Assembly (NCBI RefSeq): GCF_003265705.1
Contig: NW_020312775.1
Coordinates: forward strand, 4,730,822-4,794,821
Source: Callorhinus ursinus
Lineage: Eukaryota > Chordata > Mammalia > Carnivora > Otariidae
Direction of reading: 5' to 3'
DNA length: 64,000 bases
Shown: one piece after another, positions 44,262 to 56,033 of the stretch
Layout of the letters: the number at the start of each line of letters is the position of its first letter
Position numbering within the stretch: the first letter of the stretch is position 1
Notes under the pieces: model-generated
What the model saw: only the letters and a program-made list of their open reading frames with translations
The model's database searches: none
Told to the model about the DNA's origin: nothing
Position numbers and translations under genes: made by a program

Positions 44262-44625
44262 TTCCCTTGTGTTTACACAAATGCTCACTTTCACCTGGTT
44301 AACTTCTACTCATCCTTTAGGTCTCCAATTAAATATCACTTCTTTAGAGAGGTGGTTCTTGACCACCCAGTATAATTTACGCCCCCCTCCCCACCACACA
44401 CACATATGACATTATTTTCTCCTATAATATTTGTATTCTTTCCTTCTTAGACACTTCACTCAATTGTAATCATGTATAGATTAGTTTATCATTGGCATCC
44501 TCCACTCGACTGTAAGCTCCTGAAGACCTGAATCATGTCTATTTTTGCCCACTATTATATAATGCCTGTCACACAGTAGTTGCTCAGTGGATATTTGTGG
44601 AATAGGTAATGAACAAATAAATAGC
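44262..44625 (+). mobile_element. LINE-2 3' end
   Basis: 'atcctttaggtctccaatta', 'aatatcacttctttagagag', 'ctcgactgtaagctcctgaa', 'atgcctgtcacacagtagtt' and 'gctcagtggatatttgtgga' are the L2 3' end in order. Confidence 0.85.
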
Positions 44626-46009
44626 TTGTTGTTAACATGCTTGTTGGATCATAAAGCAAAATGGTGGGGGTATGCTATGATTAAGGGAAATAATGTTCCT
44701 GAAGAACCTCCTAGGTTCAAGGGTTAACTACTATTTTTTTCTTTTTGGTCCTTGTCTTTCAAGGAAACTTTGAAAACAGTGGCACTTTTTCAAAACCCTT
44801 AAAAATAAATTCACTCACCAACAGACTTCTGCAGCTTGGCAGATTAATACCAGGGAAGCCTGTAGATAGACTAGAAGGTCTCCTTTGTAAGAAAAGAGAA
44901 CTGTTGCCATAAAATGCTTAGTTATATGGAGTAAGAGAGTCACCTGCCTTTCTTGTTTGGAGTGGTTGATGAAATGTAGTGAGAAGCAAGAAGGAGGGGA
45001 AGAGAAAGAGATTACCTGGAAATGGGAATTATGGGCTGGTGTAGTGGATGCCTTTCTGCTCCAAACCAGAAAAATCAGGGCTCCTTCCCCTCACTTTCAC
45101 CTGCCAAGAGACCACTTAGGAGGTGGCTCTGGGCTGTATCACACTAAACTGGCAATCAAGAGTTTGAAGGTTTTGTGCAAAATTGTCAGCTTCTATGTAA
45201 CAGGGACATACACATATCTGCATGCTCAGGTGGTGGGAGGGAGGAAGAAGAAACAATTCTGTATTTTAGACCATAAAGTTTCTTGTATGGAGAAACCCAC
45301 AAGGTCCCACAACTTGAATTGCTGAAACACACAGTGAAGCCTAATGTGGAGGATATAGTGTCAGTGGGTGGAGCCGATGACCCATGAATCTCTTTGCTAC
45401 AGGGATACCCATTAATCCTTTGACTCTTAAAGTTTCTGTGATCTGTGACTCCAGAACACATAGACAGGGTATGTTACTTAGGCAGAGCAGAAGAGGAGAC
45501 ACTTATGAGGATATAGTGCACTTTTACAAAGTAAAATAAATGTAATAAAAAGCAGGCAGCATAATTGCCATGACTTATACCCTATGACATTTGATAATAA
45601 CAAGGTTGATACATTAAAAATAAGTTCCACATTTACAACTCTGCCTTGATATTTACACTTATTAAATTGTTTAGGGAGGTGGTTCTGGATGCTGGAAGCC
45701 CATATATAAAACATATTAGCATAATTGGAGTACAGCCAAATCCCTCAGTGTACATTCCAAATACTTGTTAAAAGCTTGACTTTGGAGGGAAAATCTTCCT
45801 CCTTGTCTTCAATCAGTCATCAGCTCCTGAAAGCACTCCTCTGAAATCAACTTCCAGTCATCCGTAGTTGGGAAAGCTTGACCTCAATGGTGACCTTAGG
45901 CAGGCCCTCAGTTTCCAGGACAATGATGAAGGCTATGTTCTCACCTGGGTGAGGAAATAAGTTGTGATTTTCCATTACCTGTACCAAACATTCCTTTTCA
46001 TTTGTTTAA
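44626..46009. other. No gene recognised; unassigned sequence
   Basis: Open frame 44957-45325 (122 codons) has no domain, conserved splice context or repeat identity. Nothing else assignable. Confidence 0.45.
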
Positions 46010-47085
46010 TTCATTGAGCATTGATGCTACACATTAGTTCATTGAGCAATTGCTTTGTGTAAAGGCCCAGAGATGAATGAGATAGTTGTTGCCATCAAGA
46101 AACATACTTTAGTCAAGGACACAGACAACTAACTCTAGTAAAAGGCAGAATGAAATAAAGGCCATAATAGGAGTATGAGCAAATTGCTGTGGGAGCATAG
46201 ATAACACAATTTATTTTAATGAGGGAAGGAGAATTAAGGAATTCATAGGTTTGTTTATCATTGGCAAGCTCCAGTGAAAAATCCAGTGCAGCATGGCTGG
46301 AGGGATTGTGAAGAGGTTTGAAAGTCACATTTGAGTCTGCTCCTGAGAATTTTGAAGCCCGTACTAGTTTTGTAATTAAGAAGAACAAAAATTTTTGAAG
46401 TGGGTCAAGAAAGGCAGTTTAGGAAGCAATCTCTAGTGGTATGAAAGGTTGAAGAAGTAAAAACTGAAACAGGGTGACCAACTTCTGTGCCTGACTGGAT
46501 ATTACAGGATAGGGAATAATACAAGATGCTTCTGGTGTTTCTAGCCTTGGAGGCTAGGACAATATAGTACACATAATGGAAAGGGCGATCTAGATAGAAG
46601 GATCAGTTTGCTAGAGAACATATTTGGTTGGGACTGTACTGAGTTTAGTGTGTGAGATATCATTTACAGACTGAAGGTGGTTCAGGGGTTCAGAAGGAAT
46701 TGCAGAGTCATCTGCTTGTTGGAAATTGTCAAAGCCATGGAAATGGCTAAGATGACCCTGGTACTGGGGAGAATACAAGTGAATGCTGGAGATACTGCCT
46801 TTATTTATTTGAAGACAATCACTAATAAAGAGGACTTAGAGAAAAAAAAAAAGAGGACTGAGAAATTTTCTGAGTGGTGGGAAGCGATAGGACTAGGTGT
46901 TCATTGTAGGAAAGTGGGAGAATTTAAGTGGGATGAGGATTAAGAGGAATTTATATTTGATAATTAGGTAGTAGCTGATAGTCTTGAAGGAGAGAGATTC
47001 ATGGGAAAGTTGCTGCTGTTCTTTGATAGGATTATTGAGGACGCTTGTAGACTAAGAGGAAAGGAAATGATGGAATAATGGACAC
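46010..47085 (-). mobile_element. LINE-2, antisense
   Basis: Reversed L2 order: 'aaggcccagagatgaatgag', 'gaaaaatccagtgcagcatg', 'ggcagtttaggaagcaatct', 'ttgggactgtactgagttta', 'ttgcagagtcatctgcttgt', 'ggaaagttgctgctgttctt'. Strongly decayed, and it includes a small poly(A)-only insertion at 46827-46859. Confidence 0.6.
46827..46859 (+). mobile_element. Short poly(A)-only insertion with 10-bp duplication
   Basis: aaagaggact at 46827-46836 is repeated at 46850-46859, with 'tagag' and an A-run between. The shortest of the four such events, so slippage in an A-rich site is an alternative. Confidence 0.55.
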
Positions 47086-47101
47086 AAAAAGTGAAAGTCC
47101 T

Positions 47102-47272
47102 GGGGCACCTGGGTGGCTCAGTTGGTTAAGCGTCTGCCTTCGGCTCAGGTCATGTTCCCAGGGTCCTGGGATCAAGCCCCGCATCAGGCTCCCTGCTCAG
47201 CAGGGTGTCTGCTTCTCCCTCTCCTTCTGCCTGCCTCTCTCTCTCTGTCTACCTCTCTGTCAAATTTAAAAA
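47102..47272 (+). mobile_element. Can-SINE with perfect 16-bp target duplication
   Basis: Typical head ('ggggcacctgggtggctcag', 'ttggttaagcgtctgccttc'), body and CT-rich tail. aaaaagtgaaagtcct flanks it at 47086-47101 and 47273-47288. The tail is A-only, without AATAAA repeats. Confidence 0.97.
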
Positions 47273-47288
47273 AAAAAGTGAAAGTCCT

Positions 47289-48479
47289 TAAAAAAAAAAG
47301 TACCACACACTATAAGATCACAGCAAGTCAGCTTTTTATCCCAGATGCTCTAGAGTTGAAAGTCACTGATATCTAACAAATGCTATGATTTTTATCATTA
47401 TCCTGAATTCTGCTGAGGGGCCTTATCCATGACCCGTCCCTTTCAATTCCTTTTCCTCCCTCCCCCAAGCACCGCCATAAGTGCTACCAGTTGTTTAACC
47501 AGGAAAAATACTCCATTACTTGATTTTTGTCAGGAAGTCTAGGCCACTGTGCTACTATGCCATAGGTTTCCAAAAACTATTCAAAGTGAAAATTCATAGT
47601 ATTTGGGTATTTTCAATTTAATTCCTATTGTGATATTTGGGGTTTTGTAGGCCAACAGAAGGACAATAACACAAGGTACTTGCTAGGGGTTAGGGGGCAG
47701 GGGCGAGATGGAGCAGATTCATAAAACAGGTTCCCTTCCCAAACAAAAGAATATTAGCTAAAATAAAGTCATTCAGTGTTGCATGTATCTAGCAACTGAA
47801 TGTATTGAGAAGGGAAGCTTTATGGTTCTTTGAGTAGAAAGGTATTTAGCATAAAGGGGATAGATTTGGGCACAGTTTGGAAGTCTGAGAGACTCCTGGG
47901 AAAATAGTAAAATGGGAGAATTTGCTGTTCTTTTAGAGAGTAATAATTGTTCCAGAACCTCTTAAATGTATGGTTTAAAATATTAACCAGACACTTGAGA
48001 AGTTTTAGCTATGAACTAATTAAAGCTTTTTCCATAAATTATACTTCATCTAAATGCCTTTCTTTCCTGTATGAGTCCAAAACTGAGTGAGTACATTTTA
48101 ATGGCCACTCAATCTGTCAGTTTGTTTCTTCGAACAGCCATTCAGTGCTTTTCAGTATTATTAAAAAGAAAAGAGAAAAAAAATAGGAAAGGGAAAAAGA
48201 AGGAAAGAAAAAGAACACAACATGGAGAGCCTACCTTTGCCCTTCTTACCATAATCACTATATCACTGAATAAGTTCCTGTTCAGACTCATGTTCTCCTG
48301 CCTGCTCTGTCTTTATGACTTGATGCTACTTGTATGTAAGGCTTGTGTGAGCCATTCAACCGTACAGATAATAGGACTGTATCAAGTGTCAGAGCAGCAG
48401 CTGTGCATATCCATGGTATCATTGCAAAGATGAGCTATTCTTGTGTTCAATTTTTTGGTTGAAAGTAGCCCATCAGTAA
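47289..48479. other. No gene recognised; unassigned sequence
   Basis: Contains an A/G-rich stretch at 48160-48220. The 120-codon frame at 48071-48433 includes a Lys-rich low-complexity part (from that stretch) and no domain. Confidence 0.45.
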
Positions 48480-49009
48480 CTCAGGTCTAAAACCTTCGTG
48501 TTAGGTTTGTATTCTTCCTTTCCTCATACCCTCAACATCTAATCAATTGCCAGTTCTTTAGATGCCTCTTGGATCTGTCCCACTGATGCTACCCTAGTTT
48601 AGGCCCTCATTATTTATCAAAAGTATTGCAATAGTCTCCAACGAAGTTGGCCTTCTGTGACCTCTCCCTCTGTCCTACACAGAGCTTCCAGCATCATCTT
48701 CCTTAAGTGCCACATTATCATTGCTTTCCTCAAAATCCCTCAGTATTTCCCTATCATTTATAAAATCAAGCCCCAAATACACAACCACTGCTGCCTTTCA
48801 TGGACCTTACACTCTAGTCAAACTTAATTATTCAATATTCCCTGTGTATGCATATCAAAGTTTGTACTTTTGCTCATGCCTTCCCTCACTCAGAAAAACC
48901 CTAAGCTTCATGAGAATAGGGACCACATCTATTTGGTTCACTGTTAGGTTCTCAGAGTCTAGCATTGTGGTTAATACATGATAGGTGCTCATTAAAAACT
49001 GACTAAATA
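48480..49009 (+). mobile_element. LINE-2 3' region
   Basis: 'ttggatctgtcccactgatg', 'attgcaatagtctccaacga', 'gcttccagcatcatcttcct', 'ttcatggaccttacactcta' and the end 'gataggtgctcattaaaaac' give an L2 in sense orientation. A Can-SINE sits at its 3' end. Confidence 0.8.
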
Positions 49010-49200
49010 GGGGCACCTGGGTGGCTCAGTCGTTAGGCGTCTGCCTTTGGCTCGGGTTGTGGTCCCAGCATCCTGGGATCGAGCCCCATGTCGGGCTCCC
49101 TGTTCAGTGGGGAGCCTGTGTCTCCCTGTCCAGCTCCCCCCTGCTTATGTTCTCTGTCTGTCTCTCGCTGTCAATAAATAAAATCTTAAAAAAAAAAAAC
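49010..49200 (+). mobile_element. Can-SINE between two L2 segments
   Basis: Head 'gggcacctgggtggctcagt', body 'ggttgtggtcccagcatcct', CT-rich and AATAAATAAAATC tail. ctgactaaata at 48999-49009 and 49201-49211 is the target duplication. Confidence 0.95.
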
Positions 49201-49211
49201 CTGACTAAATA

Positions 49212-49545
49212 AAAGCTTCGTGTGTCCAAATCTACTTACCCTTTAAATTTCAGTTGAAATATCACTGTGCCAAAAAGTCTATACTGATACCTGCTTCCCA
49301 CCTCAATACCTATACCTCATCTCTCTAAAACTGATCTGTTTTTTTCCTTAACTCCCATAGGCCCTCTCTCTCCCATTCTTATGACATTGATCACTTTCTT
49401 CCACCTTAGATTACAATTCTTTCTGTACATGTCTCATCTCCCACTAGACTGTGAGACTCCTCAAGGCAGGAGCTATGTTTAATTCATAATTATGCCCTGA
49501 AAAAGCAATGTTCACTGAATGGGCACTCAATGATTAGAATAGCCA
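49212..49545 (+). mobile_element. LINE-2 3' end, second segment
   Basis: 'aaatttcagttgaaatatca', 'ttctgtacatgtctcatctc', 'ccactagactgtgagactcc', 'tcaaggcaggagctatgttt' are L2 3' motifs. They re-cover ground already covered by the segment left of the SINE, so this is a second L2 copy or a duplication, not its continuation. Confidence 0.75.
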
Positions 49546-50579
49546 CACACGAGGCTTTAGCAAATCAGAGAAGTTAAGGGTTTATTATTATTTCTAATAA
49601 TATGATAAGAGCTCTTCTGCTTTGTTCATAAACATCAAAAGGTGAAAATATTGTCTGGACTTCAATTAGACAAAATATAGGTGAAAATATTGGCTGAACC
49701 TCTTATTAGTCAAGATATATGGTCATCATGGCTTGAGATTGAATTTTGGCTACTCTCCAAAAACTAGAAAGTCATGATTCACATAATTCATGAATTTGCA
49801 AGTTGTTTTCTCCTACAATGCATATTAACTATAATAATATTTTATTTGGGACTCTCGACATCTAAATAAATTCAGTCTTTAAATGGGATCTTTGGCTATA
49901 CATTTCCTTTTAATTTAAATCAAAACTATATGCCATGTTACATGCATTGCATATATATCAATTTCCAGATTTCCACTTTCCTTTGAGTTCTTGGCATTAA
50001 GCTCAAATTCCTCTAGTTGGGGATACTAAGGTTTTCAGACTCCCTACTAAGGAATTTGCCTCTGGGGGAGAAAAGAAAAAAGCTAATGTATTTGATTCCT
50101 AGAGCAACCCAAAATTCCATGGGAAACAACTGTCTTGTCAGGTACTTTGGATCATATAATTTATAGATCTGGTTATTACCTTGTCTAACCCTCCATCTTC
50201 AAGTCAACCCACCCATGACGAGAGATTCTTTTGAAAGCCCTCCAGAGAATAATTATATACAATGCTTTATTACTCATTCCAGATTTTTACCCCTCTGAGC
50301 AGTTGAAGTCCATTTGCTTTCATTCTATAATCAAGCCAAAAAAAAAAAAAAAATCCGAAACCAAAAAACAACTCTTTTCTGTATAAAGAGTTTCCCTGGA
50401 AGATATAAATCACCCTTCTGACTTTTCTGGACTCTTAAGTTGTGCAAACATTTCTACACTACACTGGCAGGAAGTGCTAAAGAATACCTAAAGAAAATCT
50501 TATGATTCCCACAGGTATGTGTGTCTGAATATATTCCATGATTTCCTCCTGACCAGGTCCTTAAAGAAACACTCTTGTA
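49546..50579. other. No gene recognised; unassigned AT-rich sequence
   Basis: An A-run at 50338-50353 has no flanking duplication. No exon or repeat recognised. Confidence 0.45.
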
Positions 50580-50580
50580 G

Positions 50581-50759
50581 GGGCACCTGGGTGGCTCAGT
50601 CGGTTAAGCGTATGCCTGCAGCTTGGGTTGTGGTCTCGGGGTCCTGGGATTGGGTCCCATGTCTGCCTCCCTGCTCAGCGGGGAGTCTGCTTCTCCCTCT
50701 CCCTCTGCCCCTACCCCCTGCTCATGTTCTCTCTCAAATAAATAAAATCTTAAAAAAAA
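50581..50759 (+). mobile_element. Can-SINE
   Basis: Head 'gggcacctgggtggctcagt', body 'cggggtcctgggattgggtc', 'ccctgctcagcggggagtct', CT-rich and AAATAAATAAAATC tail. The flanks 'aaagaaacactcttgta' and 'aaaggaacacttgta' are an imperfect target duplication. Confidence 0.93.
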
Positions 50760-51452
50760 AAGGAACACTTGTATTTCTGTTCAGTTGAAACTTCTCCTTC
50801 TAAAATATTCTTACATCCTGTCTTTATACTTCAGTTTATGCCTTTTCACTCATCCTTAATATTATCATAGGCAGACAACATTTAATGTATTATCTTAACT
50901 TTATTTAATAAGTGAGTATGCATTACATATAGATTGCAAGTCATTCTTGGTCCTGTGAAGAGACAGGTGGTTAATCTGAAGCAAAACGAGAGCATGAATC
51001 CACAGTTCTATTGCTACTGAAATACTTCTTCTGGGTGTCTTATATGGGCACAGTCTCCCTCAATACCCATTCAAAGCAGGCTTTGCTGTCACCTCTCCCT
51101 TCAGCTGAGGGATTGACAATATCTAAAGTTAGCTTGTAAAGAAACCTTCTGTATCAGAGGTAGTTTTATGCCTGCATTATAAATCATAGAAGACATTTGG
51201 TCAAAGACTCCATAAAAGGGGCAGAAGGTAAACACCAGAGCTCAGAGTTGGAACCAATTATTTTTTCAAGCTAAGCACTGGCCATAGTAGCAAAAGTATC
51301 AACCAAATTTTGGAATAGCCTGCTCAGCTATTTAACATCAAAGCATGCATAGCCTGTACAAACAATAGCTTTTTAGAGGAAACCTTGAGTTTGGCTTAAG
51401 CACCAAGAACACATTTTAAAAAGGGAAAAGTACATTTATGTGCAATGACTAG
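50760..51452. other. No feature recognised
   Basis: Unassigned sequence ending at the 5' LTR of a MaLR element. Confidence 0.45.
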
Positions 51453-51885
51453 TGTAGTGAGCTAAATAATTGCTTCCCCCAAACACGCCCATGTTCTAAT
51501 TCCTGGAACCTGTGATGTTACGTTATTTGGAAAAAGGGTCTTCACAGATTTAATTCAGTTAAGAATATTGAGATGAGGAGATTTTTATGGATAAACCAGG
51601 TGGGTCCTAAATGCCACAAGTGTTCTTATAAGAGAGAGGCAGAGGTAGATTAGATACACAGAAGGAAAAGTAATGTGAAAACAGAACAGAGAGAGATTTG
51701 GCCACAAGCCAAGGAAGGAATGACCGTCACAAGAAACTGAAGAGACTAGGACCAGATTTTCTTCTAGAGCTTCCAGAGGGAGTACAGACCTGCCAAGACC
51801 TCAATTTAGGACTCAATTTAAATTTCTGTTGTGTTAAGCTACCATGTTTTGTGTATTGTTACAGCAGCCACAGGAACCTAATACA
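51453..51885 (+). mobile_element. 5' LTR of an ERVL-MaLR (MLT1-like) element
   Basis: It starts 'tgtagtgagctaaataattg' and ends '..aggaacctaataca' (TG..CA). Internal motifs 'gttctaattcctggaacctg', 'ttcttataagagagaggcag', 'gccacaagccaaggaaggaa' and 'ttctgttgtgttaagctacc' follow MLT1-type LTR order. Old, inactive; non-coding. Confidence 0.9.
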
Positions 51886-53205
51886 GATTTTGGAAACAGG
51901 AAGTAAGGTACTCCTATAATGAATAACTAAAAATGTGGAAGTGGCTTTGGAGTGGATAATGGGTACCGGCTGGAAGAACTGTGAGGCATTTGATAGAAAA
52001 AACATACACTGCTATTAGAAATACGAATGTTAAAGGTGCTTCTGGTGAGCTCAGAAGGAACTGAGGAACATTTTATTGGAAACTAGAAAGAAGGCGATCC
52101 TTGTTATATAGTGGCAAAGAGCTTATCTGAATTGTTTCCAACAGTTATATGGAAAGTAGAATTTGTAATTGATGAACTTGGATATTTAATAGCTGAGATT
52201 TCCAAGCAAAGTGTTGGAGGTAGGCCCCATTTTCTTCTTGAGCTTACAGTAAAATACAAGAAGAAAGAGGTAAATTGAGGAAATAATTGTTATGCAGAAA
52301 GGAACCAGCGCTTGGTAATTCAGGAAATTTTGAGCCTGTTCAGATTCCAAAAGACGCTAAAATTAGCTGATGCACTATTAGGATAGTGTGCTCTGGAGAT
52401 AAAGCCAACCTCTGGCTAGTGTTGAAGAGATTAGGCATTGACTCACGGATCCACTCGATCATCTCAACAGAAGCCAAGAATAGAGATGGCATTATCCAGC
52501 AAAGATCTGTGAGGACTCTTATCTCAATATTGAATCAATTTGACATGCACGGGAGGCCCACAAAGTTTTTGAGAAACAGTTCTAGCTTGGCCTGAAAAGG
52601 ATCGAGACAGGACAAAATGAGAGAAAGTTGTCAGACTACCAAAGTTTTACAGGCAAGAAACAGGATGATAAAGCTGCAAACATGTGCTACCCTTCAATAT
52701 AAAGGGTCATTCTTAGAGCAGAACTGCAGGTACAGAGGCAGAGACTTGATCCATGGGCCAAGAGGCCAGAACTGCAGGCCTAAAGGGTGGGGTCCTGAAA
52801 CAAGGCGGATTGTCAGGCCAAGAAACCTAGGGGGATTTTGCCTGGCTGAATTTTGAGTCATCAGGCCAGGTGACTTCTTTCTACTTTCCATTTTCCCTGG
52901 TTTGAAATAGCAATGTCTATAACTCTTGCCCTATGCCTGTTCCACCATTGTGTTTTGGAAGCAGATAACTTGTTTTGCTTCATTTATTCACATTTGGAGA
53001 GGAATTTTGCCCCAGGATTTTCATCTATAACTGATTTAGATGATCTAGATGATGGGATTTGGGACTACTGAACTGATGATGTTTGGATGAGATTTTAGAT
53101 TTAGAGTTGATGCTGTAATGGGTTGAGACTTTTGGGAATGTTGAGATGGGGTAAATATATTTTGCACATGGGACATATATAAATTTTGGGGGGCAGAGGG
53201 CAGAC
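51886..53205 (+). mobile_element. MaLR internal region, non-coding
   Basis: It starts 'gattttggaaacaggaagta', the place of the tRNA primer-binding site, and ends in a purine tract ('ttttggggggcagagggcag', 53184-53203) expected just before a 3' LTR. At 1.3 kb with no frame over 80 codons it has no gag or pol left, as usual for MaLR elements, which depended on ERVL proteins. Confidence 0.82.
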
Positions 53206-53561
53206 TGTAGTGGGCTGGGGGGGTGCCTCCAAAAAGGTATGTCCACATCCTAACTCCCAGAACCTGTGAATGGAACCTTATTAGGAAAAAGGATCTTATA
53301 AGAGAGGCATAGGAAGATTAGACACACAGAGGAGAGAGTGATGTGAAGATGGAGCAGAGACAGATGTAGCCATAACCCAAGGAAGGCCAATAGCCACTAC
53401 ATGCTGGAAGAGGCAAGGGAAGATTTTCCTCTAGAGACTTTGGAGGGAGCAAAGCCCTTCATTTTGGACATTTTGCCGCAGGGACCATGAAAGAATATAT
53501 TTCTGATGTGTTAAGCCAAGATTGTGGTACTTTGTTACAGCAGCCAAAGGAAACTAATGCA
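53206..53561 (+). mobile_element. 3' LTR of the MaLR element, with internal deletion
   Basis: It begins 'tgtagtgggctggg' and ends '..ggaaactaatgca', matching the 5' LTR. It is 356 bases against 433. A block of about 70 bases, from just after 'ggaaaaaggatctt' to before 'ataagagaggc', is missing relative to the 5' LTR. The orientation is the same, so the pair defines one provirus-like unit. Confidence 0.9.
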
Positions 53562-55921
53562 ACTTCTAAACATTCTAAGGATTTTGTATTTTTAAAAATC
53601 ATTTTGAAGAAAATTTGCATAAAATGGTGCTTCTCACGTGGCAGTAATAAAGGTAACAAAAGACTTTAGTGTAATTTGGTTTTATACTAAAAATGTTACT
53701 ATGTACTTTTTCTGGTGATAATTTTCAATCTCAAACAAAACTGCAAATGGCTAAAGCAGGACCATTATAAATCTGGGAAGCAAATCCTTTAACTCAATTA
53801 CTGGAACTTCATGAAAGACCCTGAAAGTTTCCATACTGTTTGTGAAAACCATGTGGGATTTCTCTAAATACAAATATATAATTTATCAATAATAGTATTT
53901 CATTCATTCTTTTTCACAAACTTAAAAATAAGGCAAGTTTACGTTTCAAAGAGGTGAATAGTATCATCAGTATTTCTATCCTGACCATCTTTTTTTTTTT
54001 TTTTTTCAGACCATCTTGATAATATGGCATGGCAAATGCCCCTAAATTTTAGTCAGGGTTAATATTTCAAAATATCATTTTCCTACAGCCTGAAAGGCTA
54101 CCAAAAGACTCAGACCATGCCATGAAGATTTCAGAAAAGATTTTGTGAAGTCAAAAATACACACATTAATTATTTACATAAATTTGTATATCTTTGTTGT
54201 TGTTAGGAAAAAGTGTATGAAATTGATATGACCCTCAAACTTGTTTGTGTATGCATATGTGTGTGTCTTAAGATAGGATAAAACCGTAAAATCTCAGATA
54301 CTGTTAGTCTTTTTGATTTCTCTATTGTAGCAGCTTCAGAGATTTTTTTAAAATATCATACCCAAGTAAGAATGCACTGGAGGAAAAGGTAGCAGTTCGA
54401 ATCATTATACATCTATATAAAGGAGACTGAATTATTGGTCACTTGTTTACATTATTTCAAATGGTGACCTGCCAAGCCAGTTGTCTGTTCTTTCTGAATG
54501 TCTATAGTGTGCTTTGGAGAAGTAGAAATAGGATCTTCTATATAAGAAATATACATATAAGAAATTTTTTACAGTAATGACAATCATCTGCACGGATTAG
54601 TTTTAAAATTACACTCCAGAGAAGTTATACCACATTATTTCAATGCATATTTTAAAGTAATAGACAAGTTAAATATAACTTTTATGCCTTCATCTATTTA
54701 AGAAAAATGTAGAGCATGTTTTTTCTCCTAGGGTTGTTTTGGCAGCATCATTTTAATTTGTTAATATAAGGTAAGTAAGTATGATGATGACTGAGAAGTT
54801 CACTTAGTCACTGGGATGTGGAATTATTGTAGGAGATATAAACATATACACATATATACACATACATACATATAATTTTTTTTCTTCTTCAGACCACCAA
54901 GGCAGAATTAGAAAGGGGAGTAGAAAGGCAGATAAAACAGTTGACCTTTCAGACAGTTTTCTGCTGCCTGCAGAGAGAAATCTTTTTCCTCTCAGGTCTT
55001 TTAGAAACTCTATTCCCTGCTTTCATGGGGGTCATGGGAGAAAGAAGCAATAGAAGAAATAAACCACAGAGAATAGGAATCAATATTTACCTTTAAAAAA
55101 TCTTAATAAAGGTAATAGAATTTTCAGGTTCATCCCAGAATAAACATTAAAATGTGAGGTTTTTCTCAAAAAATAGTCATATGAAGTATTTGTATAAAGT
55201 AGATATATGTGCATTATTAGAAAATACCTCTTTAAATAAAATTTAAATCACTTTCTCTAACTGCTTCTGTTAAACTCTAGTTTATTTTTAGCAATGATAA
55301 GTGCCTGCAACATCATGCTGAAACTCTAGATTAATGATAAGTTTAATTTCAGCCAAAGCAGATGAATCCATCAGCTTTCACTTGAGATAAGATTCTAAAT
55401 AAATTCATGGGGCTGAAGCAGTACTTTTTTTTTAGCTTCCAAAATGGCTTCTCTTGCAGAGTACCTCTCCAAATCATTAATACACACATTTTCATTGGCC
55501 TTTCCTTTTTCTATGTAACAGGAATCAGAAGCAGACATTGAATAATTCTTTCTATTTCCTTTCTTTTCCTTTTTTTTGGGGGGGTGACCTGCAATTTGAT
55601 TAACATTGTAATTTTTTGACAGACTGAATGTTTTTGAATTTCTTATACTTTTCATCATTACCATCAGGTCACACACAATAACAATACACATCTTTACACT
55701 AAAATGGAACACATGTTTTATAATCCTTGTAATTGTGTTTGTATTAGTATAATTGTGAAAGCATCTTGCAATAGCTGTAAAAATACATGCTATTTCACCC
55801 AGCTTAGCTTGATCCTTGCAGAAATGCATTTATTTCCTCTCTATCCCTTGAGTGGATATTTTGTTCTTCTCAAAATATATGATTTTTTTTACTTAAATAT
55901 TTTCATATTCTTTGGCATCAG
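53562..55921. other. No gene recognised; AT-rich sequence
   Basis: No repeat family recognised apart from a T-only insertion at 53983-54017. A 144-codon minus-strand frame at 55395-55829 has no domain and looks AT-biased. This is one of the least repeat-filled stretches of the window. Confidence 0.45.
53983..54017 (-). mobile_element. Poly(T)-only insertion with 9-bp duplication
   Basis: gaccatctt at 53983-53991 recurs at 54009-54017, separated by a T-run (to 54006) and 'ca'. It reads as a poly(A) tail inserted on the minus strand. Confidence 0.7.
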
Positions 55922-56033
55922 GATTCACTTAGATGAGACAGCTCCATTGTGGCGAGAGCGTGACCTTTCCAAAGGTACTCGTCTGTTATCTGTAAGACAA
56001 AGAGAAAAAGAACCAAAAACACGTGAACTTTAG
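55922..56033 (+). other. Exon-like open frame, possible 3'-terminal coding exon
   Basis: A frame reading 'IHLDETAPLWRERDLSKGTR' and ending 'QREKEPKTREL' plus TAG follows a plausible 3' splice site (pyrimidine-rich stretch, then 'ttggcatcag' at 55912-55921). The peptide is charged and non-repetitive, unlike the low-complexity frames elsewhere, and includes codons with CpG (cga, cgt) in an AT-rich setting. AATAAA occurs at 56185-56190. I do not recognise the protein. A chance ORF remains possible. Confidence 0.22.

Noticed and set aside
44957..45325. 122-codon frame as a gene
   Set aside because: No domain, no splice context; compatible with a chance ORF.
55395..55829. 144-codon minus-strand frame as a gene
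   Set aside because: AT-biased, includes a low-complexity Lys run from a T-rich stretch, and no domain or homologue is recognised.
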